Of a DNA stretch of 11,541 nucleotides, positions 1 to 6,527 are shown one piece after another. Both the position numbers and the translations under genes were made by a program. Under the pieces are notes generated by a model, which was not told the DNA's origin, ran no database searches, and was given only the letters and a program-made list of their open reading frames with translations. The stretch lies in assembly GCA_029937635.1 (NCBI GenBank), contig JAPYPM010000057.1, forward strand, positions 1 through 11,541, in the 5' to 3' direction. Source of the DNA: Nitrospinaceae bacterium (GTDB lineage: Bacteria > Nitrospinota > Nitrospinia > Nitrospinales > VA-1). Positions within the stretch are counted from its first letter, which is position 1. Each line of letters begins with the position of its first letter.

Positions 1-48
1 TATTGAGGCTGGCTTATTTTTAATAATTTTTAACATCGCTAAAACTAG

Positions 49-734
49 ACTGGAGCCACAGAGGGGATTATTGTAGGACGACACGGAGGGTTCGCCAATC
101 GTGTACGTATTGATGCAACTTGGACAATCCCTATCCTGATAGAATCAATCCGGAGTCAGCAGGACCTCTTATGTGTGGTGGCATTACCGTGTTTAATCCG
201 ATTCTTCAGTATGATGTAAAACCTACCCATCGGGTTGGAGTTATAGGTATTTGGGGGTTAGGTCACATGGCTCTTAAGTTTTTGGATGCATACGGTTGTG
301 AAGTGATAGCATTTTCTTCAAGTGAGAATAAGGAAGAAGAATCTAAAAAATTTGGTGCTGATCACTTTGTCAACTCATCAGATGCCGATTCTCTGAAAAA
401 AATATCAGGATCTTTGGACTTCATCATCTCCACGGTAAACGTGCCACTGGATTGGGCAGCTTATATAAATGCGCTCCGACCTAAAGGTCGACTTCATATT
501 GTTGGGGGGGTCATGGAACCAATACCTGTGTCTGTGTTTTCTTTATTATTTGGGCAAAAATCTGTTTCGGCAAGTCCTATAGGAAGCCCTAGTTCGATGG
601 GGCTAATGCTGGAGTTCGCTGCCAGGCATCAGATAGAGCCTACGGCAGAAATTTATCCTATGGATAAAGTAAATGACGCTATGGAAAAACTGAAGTCTGG
701 AGAACCTCGTTATCGACTGGTCTTAAAAAATTAA
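49..734 (+). pseudogene. Zinc-type alcohol dehydrogenase (cinnamyl-ADH-like) remnant, 5'-truncated and frameshifted
   Basis: The family carries out NAD(P)-dependent alcohol/aldehyde interconversion in the cytoplasm. Reading from about 55 in the first frame gives EGIIVGRHGGFANRVR, then TWTIPI, where the frame is lost near 133-137; one missing base would restore the usual PIPD. The rest reads on from 135 in another frame to the TAA at 732-734: SAGPLMCGGITVFNP, then a Rossmann segment, STVNVPLDW, and a C-terminus ending YRLVLKN. This is a close match to the medium-chain ADH group with the VGRHGGFA signature. The N-terminal half (catalytic zinc and structural Cys cluster) is missing, and a TAG at 46-48 closes the first frame. 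The nucleotide-binding loop reads GIWGLGH instead of the family's GxGGLGH, losing a key glycine. Full-length relatives have about 340 residues; about 225 survive here. The open part from 120 could be made from a TTG but would lack the active site. I am sure of the family and fairly sure it is inactive. Confidence 0.85.
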
Positions 735-944
735 AATTGAAATTAGGAGTTTGACAAACCTACACCAAATTGTCTGAATTCAATAAATGAGAACCTATGT
801 GGGTATGGTATCTTAATATTTTGAGGTACTTAAAATATTGGAGTCTGCAGGTAATTAAACTTCTTTCTTTTCTGATGTGATAGAAACTAGCTGATTGAGT
901 TGATTGCGATCACCCTTAATGCAAATCCTTGCAAGGAAATAGAA

Positions 945-1040
945 ATGGCCGAAAGACTTACTAGAAAAAAAGAATCTGGCCTGTTTAGAGAAATTCCTAG
1001 AACTATAAAATTGAGGATCATTGAAGTTACTAGTATATAA
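945..1040 (+). CDS. Possible 31-residue small protein
   Basis: The frame opens with ATG and reads MAERLTRKKE..., ending IIEVTSI before a TAA. An AAGGA at 933-937 lies seven bases before the ATG, which is good Shine-Dalgarno spacing. The peptide is basic, with no membrane segment and no family I recognise. A weak hairpin with a seven-T run follows 30 bases downstream (1070-1089), which would fit a short independent transcript. Against it: the length is easily reached by chance, and the surroundings are decayed DNA. It may instead be the tail of a lost gene. Confidence 0.25.
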   Translation: MAERLTRKKESGLFREIPRTIKLRIIEVTSI

Positions 1041-1069
1041 AAAGCAGGGAACTCCATGTTATCTCCTTG

Positions 1070-1089
1070 ATCTAGAAGTAGATTTTTTT
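1070..1089 (+). terminator. Weak hairpin with T-run
   Basis: ATCTA (1070-1074) and TAGAT (1079-1083) pair around a GAAG loop and run directly into seven Ts (1083-1089). The stem is only five AT-rich pairs, so termination would be weak. It would serve the + strand, for example the small frame at 945-1040. Confidence 0.3.
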
Positions 1090-1092
1090 AAG

Positions 1093-1617
1093 TTATTTAT
1101 TTAGGGCTAAACGAATGCGATTTAGTTCTCTAACTAAATCGTTAATGCGTTCTTCTAAATCTGGGTCGACAACTTGTTCTCCGTCGAAAGCCTCGCCCGT
1201 AGAATAAACGAAACGAGGAATAATTATGCAACGAAAATCTAGCATCAAACTATTGGCCAAACTCATTACAGACATATAACTTCCCCTACCACCTGCGGCA
1301 CATAAGAATCCAATGATTTTGTTTGTCCATGCATCACCGGTTAGCTCAATTAGATTTTTTGCGGCAGAATTGACATCGTAATTGTAAATAGGAACCGCAA
1401 AAATAATTGCTTTAGAATTTTTAATTTTTTCTCTAAGTTTTTTGACTTCTGGAATTTTGTGTGATGAGTCGCCATCACAAAAAGGAATGGAATAGTCTGC
1501 GAGATCTAACCAATCTGCAGGCTCATTTATATCTTTTAAAATTTTAAATGCAATTAAAGCTAGTAATCGACTTCGGCTTTTGGGGTGGAGACTGGAAGAT
1601 ATTACAAGGTTAGTCAC
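1093..1617 (-). CDS. NADPH-dependent FMN reductase, flavodoxin fold
   Basis: A 174-residue cytoplasmic oxidoreductase of the NADPH-dependent FMN reductase family (flavodoxin-like fold). Members bind FMN and use NAD(P)H to reduce the flavin, quinones or azo compounds. The N-terminal phosphate-binding loop is visible as SSSLHPKSRSR (residues 7-17) after strand TNLVIS. The flavin-contacting loop is VPIYNYDVNSAAKN (75-88), followed by the conserved second loop CAAGGRGSYMS (106-116). The length matches the family and the frame is clean. The start is a GTG at 1617; no ATG lies between it and the upstream in-frame stop (1633-1635), and the first strand would be lost from any later start. The Shine-Dalgarno is poor (AGAA a few bases upstream), so expression may be low. 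It stands alone: the neighbours are an ADH remnant and a broken Sel1 gene. The substrate cannot be told from sequence. Confidence 0.88.
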   Translation of the reverse strand: MTNLVISSSLHPKSRSRLLALIAFKILKDINEPADWLDLADYSIPFCDGDSSHKIPEVKKLREKIKNSKAIIFAVPIYNYDVNSAAKNLIELTGDAWTNKIIGFLCAAGGRGSYMSVMSLANSLMLDFRCIIIPRFVYSTGEAFDGEQVVDPDLEERINDLVRELNRIRLALNK

Positions 1618-1824
1618 AGTAGTTCTATTTTGTTAATATTCGAGATCAAAAAAAATAATCTAATACGCTTAGTTGTATAAAAAATTTTATAATGGAGTAT
1701 GTAAAGGTTGTGTAATGTGATTGTTATAAAGAAGAACTAGGAAACTGAAAATCATTTTAAATAGAGTGACCCGACGACTACTTTGCTTAATATTTGGAAA
1801 TATAATTACTAGTCGTTCTAAGGT

Positions 1825-2396
1825 TTACTTCTTCCATTTTCTAGCAAGACCAACTGCAATAGCAATCTGGCCTACGAGCATTTTTTTTTCTATGATGGCA
1901 GTATTTTTTCCCCCGATTTTATTTCCATTCATTCCTGCAATATTAAACCATTTATGAGCTTCTATGTAGTTTTGCTCTACGCCACATCCTTTTTCATACA
2001 TTAGTCCAAGGTTAGACTGGGCTCCAGAAATCCCCTGTTCCGCTGAAAGCCGATACCATTTGACAGCTTCTTTGTTGTCTTGAAGAATTCCCTCTCCCCT
2101 GCTACACATTAACCCTAGATTATATTGGGCTTGAGCATGCCCTTGTCTTGAGGATAGAGTGAACCACTGTATAGCTTTCTGAAAATCTTTCTCAACACCC
2201 TGTCCCCCTTTCCATACATTAATCCGAGATTGTTCTGTGCCTGAGCAAAGCCCTTTTCTGCAGCAAGTTTGAACCATTTAACAGCTTCCTTCTCGTCTTT
2301 GAGCACTTCTTTTCCTATACTATATATAAGTCCAAGATTATACTGAGCTTCAGAAACCTCCTCCTTGGCTAATAGTTCCCATTCTTTAAATCTCAT
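1825..2396 (-). pseudogene. Sel1-repeat (SLR) protein, split by a frameshift
   Basis: Sel1 repeats are TPR-like helical pairs that act as protein-binding scaffolds. From the ATG at 2396 (AAAGGG at -13 to -8 as a possible ribosome site) the frame gives repeat 1, EAQYNLGLIYSIGKE..., and the first half of repeat 2, AQAQNNLGLMYGKG. Reading then has to change frame at 2204-2211, after which repeat 2 resumes with GVEKDFQKAIQWF. Repeats 3 (AQAQYNLGLMCSRGEG) and 4 (GAQSNLGLMYEKGCG) follow, then the usual SLR C-terminus with EKKMLVGQIAIAVGLARKWK. Joined, the product would be about 185-190 residues with four repeats. There is no signal peptide. The break lies in a run of five Gs preceded by three As, so an indel in the run, a sequencing error, or -1 frameshifting on A-AAG-GGG are all possible. 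Apart from that frame change the coding sequence looks well kept on both sides. Confidence 0.82.
2205..2211 (-). other. A-AAG-GGG heptamer at the Sel1 frame change
   Basis: Read on the minus strand in the upstream Sel1 frame, the bases fall as A AAG GGG, the X-XXY-YYZ pattern on which two tRNAs can slip back by one. After such a slip the message would read on in exactly the frame of repeats 2-4, adding one residue (GKGGQGVEKD) compared with the normal Sel1 loop. I see no obvious stimulatory hairpin just downstream. A plain indel in the G-run is the simpler explanation. Confidence 0.25.
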
Positions 2397-2498
2397 TTCA
2401 AGCCCTTTGAGCAGAAAATATTTTTGTGAAAATAATAGGTTAAGGGGTTACGGTTAATCTTGAATAAGTATATATAAAAATTAATAAACTTAATATGA

Positions 2499-2786
2499 TC
2501 AGACTGATTGATGGAAGGGATTTTTTGCTTTTATATGTGTGATTACAGCGGCCACCATTAAAATTATTATTCCGGAAGCACCTAAAAGAGAAACATTTTG
2601 ATCATTACTGAAAAGCATAAAAGCGAACGACAGCTTTAATATTCCTACCAAATCCCTTAACCATGATGGCAAGCCATATGCTTGAAATTCCTCAATTATT
2701 TCTCGATACCTTACGACCCAAACAAAAAATATGGAACCTGCTGCTATAGCTTTAAGTGCATGAATAACACTAGGAATTTCAATCAA
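2499..2786 (-). CDS. Small DoxX-like integral membrane protein
   Basis: A 95-residue hydrophobic protein resembling the short DoxX-like family, membrane proteins of mostly unknown role. Three membrane segments are visible: about residues 8-25 (IHALKAIAAGSIFFVWVV), 44-60 (RDLVGILKLSFAFMLFS) and 66-85 (SLLGASGIIILMVAAVITHI). Between the first two is the typical RYREIIEEFQAYGLPSWLR loop. The order RY...EF...GLP.WLR...G.LKL..A and the late Thr-His are what I associate with the family. The start is a TTG at 2786; an AAAGGA at 2795-2800 gives a strong Shine-Dalgarno with 8-base spacing, which decides for TTG. Length is normal for the short members. It has no operon partner: about 100 bases separate it from the Sel1 gene and 507 from the Kelch gene. 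Confidence 0.75.
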   Translation of the reverse strand: MIEIPSVIHALKAIAAGSIFFVWVVRYREIIEEFQAYGLPSWLRDLVGILKLSFAFMLFSNDQNVSLLGASGIIILMVAAVITHIKAKNPFHQSV

Positions 2787-3293
2787 AAGTCTATTCCTTT
2801 TTAAATATGATTGATCAAGTTAAGTTTTAGCTTTATAGCAATTTGTACAAAAATTCTTCAATTAAAAAAAATTAACAACTGATTAATTAATCATTAATTT
2901 TAAGTTATTATTATACAAGATGTAATGGTTTGATTGATCTATTTAATGAGTTTTTCGTTGAAACTTTCATTTCCCTTATTTTATACAGAGAGGCTTGTGA
3001 ATTAATAAATTATGCAAATACCATTTCATCTCAAAGTACTTTGGAATACTCTTAGGATAGAAGGACTTAGCTTTTCAAATAGATTAAAGGTGTTGCTAAT
3101 ACTTTTCCGAAAGATAATTAGATTAAACTATACTTAGATTGATAATATTCCACCATATTAGGATGAGTTACCTTGGGAACTTTTTTCTAATTTATTTATA
3201 AACCAATGAATATTTAGTGAAGAATTTAGATAGTATTGAATTGTTGGGGAATCAATACATTTAAATAAATATGTTTCGAAAAAATATTTATCC
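2787..3293. other. Gene-free AT-rich gap
   Basis: I find no convincing gene here on either strand. The longest open stretches (for example minus strand about 3172-3285, reading through SPTIQYYLNSSLNIHWFINK) have no start and match nothing I recognise; they could be traces of a lost gene. A 14-base palindrome at 2880-2893 is listed separately. The part next to 2787 must carry the promoter of the DoxX-like gene. Confidence 0.6.
2880..2893. repeat. 14-bp AT-rich palindrome upstream of the DoxX-like gene
   Basis: The sequence TGATTAATTAATCA is a perfect inverted repeat, 93 bases upstream of the TTG start of the DoxX-like gene. It could be a dimer-binding operator, but in DNA this AT-rich such a palindrome may well be chance. 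Confidence 0.25.
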
Positions 3294-4253
3294 CTATTTT
3301 TTTCTTATAAAAAATACTGAATGAGTGTTACTACCTTCTCCTCCAGGGTTTGGACCTCCACCAATTAAGTGTATCTGGTTTTTATGGTTTGCAGATCCAA
3401 GTCCATGCCGACCAGACGGCATCGGTGAGAGAGTTTCCCAAGTATCTGTATTTGGGTCATAGGCTTCGTTTTCAGTAAATGTCCCTTGCCCAGATTCACC
3501 ACCAAAGACTAAAATTCTTTTATTTAATACTTGCGATGTGACTCCACTTCGTTTTGTTTTTAGCGGGGAGCGGCTGATCCAGTGATTAGTTTCAGGATCA
3601 TATTCTTCATTCCTGTCAAGGTTATTACGAAAATTAACATCAATACGGCCACCTATTACATAAAGCTTTCCATTTAATGAAGATGCGGCCATGTGGTCTC
3701 TTGGAGTTGGTAACGGAGCAAGTTTTTTCCAGGTGTCATTTTCCGGGTCATACATTTCTAATGCAGGTGTGTTGATTAAGCTATTGTTTATTTTATTTGC
3801 TCCGCCAGCAATATAAATTGTACCATCAATTACTGCAGCCGCTAGAGCACCTCTTTCGGTTGGCATACTTGCTTTGACCGCCCATTTATTTTTAAGAGGG
3901 TCATATTCATAGTTAGTATTGACTGGTGTCCACAAGTTAGAAGTGAATCCCCCAATCACGTATAACTTTCCGTTGACGGCCGAGACAGTTGTATGGTGAA
4001 GAGGAATAGGGAGTGAAGGTATTTGAGACCAGTTTTCATTTTCAGCATCCCAAGCTTCAACACGGTCCGTAATTCCATTTTGAGTGAAACCGCCAACGAC
4101 ATAAATTTTCTTGTCTAGTAATGTAACTGCGACCTCAGTCCTTTTGCTTGAGATAGGGGGAAGTTCTCTCCATTCTCCTTTAGGCTGTGCATAAACTAAA
4201 TTTACGAGACAAAAGTAAATAAAAATAATATAAAAATATTTATAGCTAAACAT
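3294..4253 (-). CDS. Secreted Kelch-repeat beta-propeller protein
   Basis: A 319-residue protein with an N-terminal signal peptide (hydrophobic residues about 7-20, VYA then Gln at 23, a plausible signal peptidase I site), so periplasmic or secreted. The mature part is six Kelch repeats, enough to close a six-bladed propeller. Each repeat shows the double glycine (54-55, 101-102, 150-151, 201-202, 251-252, 298-300), and blades 1-5 show the conserved aromatic Y/WD...W pair (W75, W124, W175, W225, W272). The short WRELPP strand right after the signal peptide probably closes the ring with the last blade, which lacks the final W strand. Such propellers bind proteins or sugars; there are no galactose-oxidase copper ligands that I can point to, so no enzyme activity is proposed. 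The start ATG follows the stop of a 29-residue membrane protein by 36 bases, suggesting co-transcription; its own Shine-Dalgarno is weak, which fits translation as part of an operon. Confidence 0.88.
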   Translation of the reverse strand: MFSYKYFYIIFIYFCLVNLVYAQPKGEWRELPPISSKRTEVAVTLLDKKIYVVGGFTQNGITDRVEAWDAENENWSQIPSLPIPLHHTTVSAVNGKLYVIGGFTSNLWTPVNTNYEYDPLKNKWAVKASMPTERGALAAAVIDGTIYIAGGANKINNSLINTPALEMYDPENDTWKKLAPLPTPRDHMAASSLNGKLYVIGGRIDVNFRNNLDRNEEYDPETNHWISRSPLKTKRSGVTSQVLNKRILVFGGESGQGTFTENEAYDPNTDTWETLSPMPSGRHGLGSANHKNQIHLIGGGPNPGGEGSNTHSVFFIRKK

Positions 4254-4289
4254 TTTTGAAGATCTTTTCTTTAGATAATCTACGATAGA

Positions 4290-4379
4290 TCAAAAGGCAT
4301 CTTGATAAAAGTACCACATAGCAACCGCCCCGAACATTGGAATTAGTAGCCATAGTATTTTGATTATTTTGCCTAACAT
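4290..4379 (-). CDS. 29-residue single-span membrane peptide
   Basis: The frame starts at ATG 4379 and reads MLGKIIKILWLLIPMFG, continues AVAMWYFY and ends QDAF before TGA. The N-terminus is basic (two Lys) and residues about 7-25 form one hydrophobic segment, so the likely topology is N-terminus in the cytoplasm. AAAGGA at 4385-4390 lies five bases before the ATG, an excellent ribosome site that strongly supports translation. It lies between a 54-residue membrane protein upstream (50-base gap) and the Kelch gene downstream (36-base gap), all on the minus strand, and is likely co-transcribed. I recognise no family. Confidence 0.6.
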   Translation of the reverse strand: MLGKIIKILWLLIPMFGAVAMWYFYQDAF

Positions 4380-4429
4380 CTTTATCCTTTTTTTTAATGT
4401 ACTATTTTTTTTAATTGATTATCAATGTT

Positions 4430-4594
4430 TTAGTTAAAATATTGCCTTAATAACTGCCCTTTAAAGTCATAAAGTGGCTTTGCCATTTTTGCCTGTGCTT
4501 TTATCTGTTTTGATATTTTTAGATCAACATAGGTTTTGTATGATAAAAAACCTATTGCTAGGTATATAGAGAAAATAATAAGTGATTCAAACAT
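4430..4594 (-). CDS. 54-residue membrane-anchored small protein
   Basis: The frame starts at ATG 4594 with MFESLIIFSIYLAIGFLSYK, one clear membrane span at about residues 4-18. A basic, amphipathic tail follows with KISKQIKAQAK, and the protein ends LLRQYFN before TAA. AAGGAG at 4601-4606 with six-base spacing is a near-ideal Shine-Dalgarno. The arrangement (short periplasmic N-terminus, one span, charged cytoplasmic tail) is an inference from the charge pattern. It is first in a likely three-gene unit with the 29-residue peptide and the Kelch protein, and its promoter should lie in 4610-4740, shared back-to-back with the fetB remnant. No family recognised. Confidence 0.62.
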   Translation of the reverse strand: MFESLIIFSIYLAIGFLSYKTYVDLKISKQIKAQAKMAKPLYDFKGQLLRQYFN

Positions 4595-4740
4595 AAGTTT
4601 CTCCTTTTTTCTAATGTGATTAAAGTAAATAACTGCTTACATTTACTAAATAAGACCTATTAAATTAATTATCTATCTAATAGCTGATTAATATTTTTTA
4701 ATTCAACTATGATGATATATAAATAAATTTATGAGATTCG

Positions 4741-5446
4741 ATGCAGGTTATTTCACTTAGAGAATTAGGTAGTATTTTATTTCGACAGTTTTCTACTCGT
4801 TATAATGTTCCGTTGGTAGCTCAAAGCTTGAGTTGGGCTTTATGCAAATATTCGTATGCCCCTACAGTTGCTAATGGTGGGTTATTTTGTCACTTATGTT
4901 TTTGATACCTTAGAACCAATCGTAATTGTTCTGTTAATCGCTTTAATTATTGTAGTCTCTACATGGATCGAGCCCAGATAGTTTGATGGGCACATAACTA
5001 ACCCTACCTTAATTGTTTTAATTTAAATTGGAACTCCAGGGCTAATTCTGCTTATAGTGTTGACACAACTAGTTTTGGAAATTCCGCGATGGTTCGAGCC
5101 AAGTCTGGTCATTTCAATCGCTGATATGGTTTTTGTTAATTCCATGAACACGGTAAGTCTAGCTGCAGAATGCTTTGAATCAGAATTTAAACGAGGCGAA
5201 AGTTATATAATTGCGAGGCGAACTGCTTTTAATACTACTACTCTTATACCGCAGACCAATAGTCTCTTTGCTGTCGGGTTAATTGCGCCCCTAGGAATCA
5301 TGACCGGAATAATTCTTTCGTGTGTCGATCCAAACGTTGCGGTACGTTACCAGATTATGGTGATGTAGATGATACTTGGATCGGGAGGTATCGAAGTAGT
5401 CATGTATGTCTCTCTTCGAATACATAAAATAAAACAAAAATTATAG
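4741..5446 (+). pseudogene. fetB: FetB-like (UPF0014) iron-export ABC permease, degenerate
   Basis: FetB is the membrane subunit of the FetAB ATP-driven exporter that raises tolerance to iron and oxidative stress. The remnant begins at ATG 4741 (MQVISLRELGSILF), loses frame before 4853, then stays in one frame to 5446: MPLQLLMVGYFVTYVFDTLE, IVIVLLIALIIVVSTW, LEIPRWFEPS, VNSMNTVSLAAE, RGESYIIARR, and VAVRYQIMVM. These match the family's RTVVQLLLVGY, GNSMNAVSLA, GMMTGQILAGVDP and AVRYQI regions. The frame is interrupted by TAG 4979-4981, TAA 5024-5026 and TAG 5366-5368. The stretch between IIARRTAF and LIPQTNSLFA appears short by a dozen or so residues, and GNSMN has become VNSMN. Family length is about 260 residues. 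No fetA ATPase gene is next to it. With several independent lesions this is decay, not a sequencing error; residual expression of the 5057-5368 part would be meaningless. Confidence 0.85.
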
Positions 5447-5498
5447 ATATAGTAGTTTTGCCTCAAAGGTAATTAAACTTCGGTTTCCGGTGCGGAAG

Positions 5499-5521
5499 AA
5501 AATTAACAATAGCTTTGTTAA
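5499..5521 (-). terminator. Possible intrinsic terminator after motB
   Basis: On the minus strand, TTAACAA and TTGTTAA pair (seven base pairs, 5-base AGCTA loop; plus-strand arms 5503-5509 and 5515-5521) and are followed by TTTTC. It starts two bases beyond the motB stop. The stem is AT-rich and the T-run short, so it is a weak terminator at best. Confidence 0.35.
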
Positions 5522-5523
5522 CC

Positions 5524-6333
5524 TTACTCGAAATAGTCTTTTACCTCTGGATCATTTAATTCTTTATCAAATGATAAAACCGTGATGTTAATCCTTCGAT
5601 TCTTTGAATTGTTAATATCATTTTTTAACAGTGGTTTGCTTGCTCCATACCCAATTATTTTAAGAAAACGATGCTTCTCTATACCATTATTTGAAAGTTC
5701 CTGTCTTGCTGCCATGGCTCTTAAGGTTGATAACTGGATATTAGTCTTTTTGTTTCCCGCAAAAATCTTGGCGTCAGTATGTCCTTCAATAATTATTTTA
5801 GAAGGCCATTCATCCAACCGCATTGCCAGCCACTGTATAACTTTTGTAGCATCTGAAGTTAGCTTGGCTTCTCCACTTTCAAACATTGGTGTGCTCTTAT
5901 CAGTATCCATAATTTGAATAGTCACACCCAAGGGGCTTTGTGATATTTGTAATTTTCCACCGGGATCAGAGGACTGCATTTTATCTAACTTCATATCCTT
6001 TCCCAACCTTTCAAGTATGTCGGGGTTCGTTTTTAATTTTCGTGGGACTTGTTTCGTTTTTTGAACTGTTTGGCTTGGGCTTTGGGATTGCCCACTACTG
6101 CTAAAAATTTTGTAAGAGGTGAATACTTGTTGTAGATCGTCTTTCATTTCTTGATCAGTATTTGTAAGCAACCACATCAACAGGAAGAAAGCCATCATTG
6201 CAGTCACAAAGTCGGCATAGGCTATTTTCCAACTACCTCCATTAGGAGTGATGTCGACCTTTTTAATTCGTCTAATAACAATTAGCGGTTCTCGAGCTTT
6301 TTCTCCCACTTTAGGTTTCTTCGTCGTGGCCAT
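5524..6333 (-). CDS. motB: Flagellar motor stator protein MotB
   Basis: MotB is the peptidoglycan-anchored half of the stator that turns ion flow into flagellar rotation. This 269-residue copy has a basic cytoplasmic N-terminus, one membrane span starting at WKIAYADFVTAMMAFFLLMW (residues 35-54) with the conserved proton-carrying Asp at 41, a plug/linker region of low complexity (about 75-125), and an OmpA-like C-terminal domain. In that domain are IIEGHTDA (181-188), LSTLRAMAARQEL (201-213), GYGASKPL (228-235) and NRRINI (245-250). The span resembles the proton-type MotB rather than sodium-type PomB (no ATFADLMTLLM), so proton coupling is inferred. The ATG at 6333 fits the usual short N-terminus, but no clear Shine-Dalgarno precedes it. 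It follows motA after 194 bases, an unusually wide gap for a pair that is normally adjacent. The NWELS motif seen in most relatives is TNIQLS here. Confidence 0.95.
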   Translation of the reverse strand: MATTKKPKVGEKAREPLIVIRRIKKVDITPNGGSWKIAYADFVTAMMAFFLLMWLLTNTDQEMKDDLQQVFTSYKIFSSSGQSQSPSQTVQKTKQVPRKLKTNPDILERLGKDMKLDKMQSSDPGGKLQISQSPLGVTIQIMDTDKSTPMFESGEAKLTSDATKVIQWLAMRLDEWPSKIIIEGHTDAKIFAGNKKTNIQLSTLRAMAARQELSNNGIEKHRFLKIIGYGASKPLLKNDINNSKNRRINITVLSFDKELNDPEVKDYFE

Positions 6334-6421
6334 AGTGTAATCACTTATTTAAAATTTACTAAACTGAGTAAAAAAATTGTGCGCGTATAAAATGATTATA
6401 GAAAAACTGGAGAATTAAATC

Positions 6422-6505
6422 ATGAGGTACTGCTTAACTTGTAAAGCAAATAGGAGTGTCAATTTTAAATTCAATTTACACATTTTTAACTTTTTAAAAT
6501 CATAA
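6422..6505 (+). CDS. Possible 27-residue CxxC peptide antisense in the motA-motB gap
   Basis: From ATG 6422 the frame reads MRYCLTCKANRS and then a low-complexity FKFNLHIFNF tail, ending at TAA 6503-6505. GGAG lies about nine bases upstream of the ATG. The CxxC near the N-terminus resembles the first knuckle of a zinc ribbon, but there is no second Cys pair. It runs opposite to motA and motB. It may be a chance frame or the stump of a zinc-ribbon gene; I have little confidence that it is a gene. Confidence 0.2.
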   Translation: MRYCLTCKANRSVNFKFNLHIFNFLKS

Positions 6506-6527
6506 AATTTTATTTGATGACAATTTT

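Larger units (their letters stand above)
735..1092. other. Gene-poor spacer between the ADH remnant and the FMN reductase
   Basis: These 358 bases hold no recognisable protein domain. The only structures worth listing are the short open frame at 945-1040 and the weak T-tailed hairpin at 1070-1089, described separately. The rest is AT-rich and has stops in all frames. Confidence 0.6.

Noticed and set aside
849..863. 15-base direct repeat AGGTAATTAAACTTC shared with 5467-5481
   Set aside because: One AT-rich 15-mer match in an 11.5-kb window is close to chance expectation, and similarity stops at its edges; not evidence of a mobile element or attachment site.
1774..1816. Inverted repeat ACGACTA/TAGTCGT downstream of the Sel1 gene
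   Set aside because: Seven-base arms with a 29-base spacer and no T-run; too weak for a terminator and likely by chance.
1766..1957. 63-codon plus-strand open frame
   Set aside because: It lies largely opposite the Sel1 C-terminus, has no ribosome site and no recognisable motif; it is a shadow of the minus-strand gene.
3172..3285. Minus-strand open stretch through SPTIQYYLNSSLNIHWFINK
   Set aside because: No start codon with ribosome site, soon interrupted by stops, and no family recognised; left as part of the gene-free gap.
5582..5917. 111-codon plus-strand open frame inside motB
   Set aside because: It is antisense to the conserved OmpA-like domain of motB, which explains the open frame.
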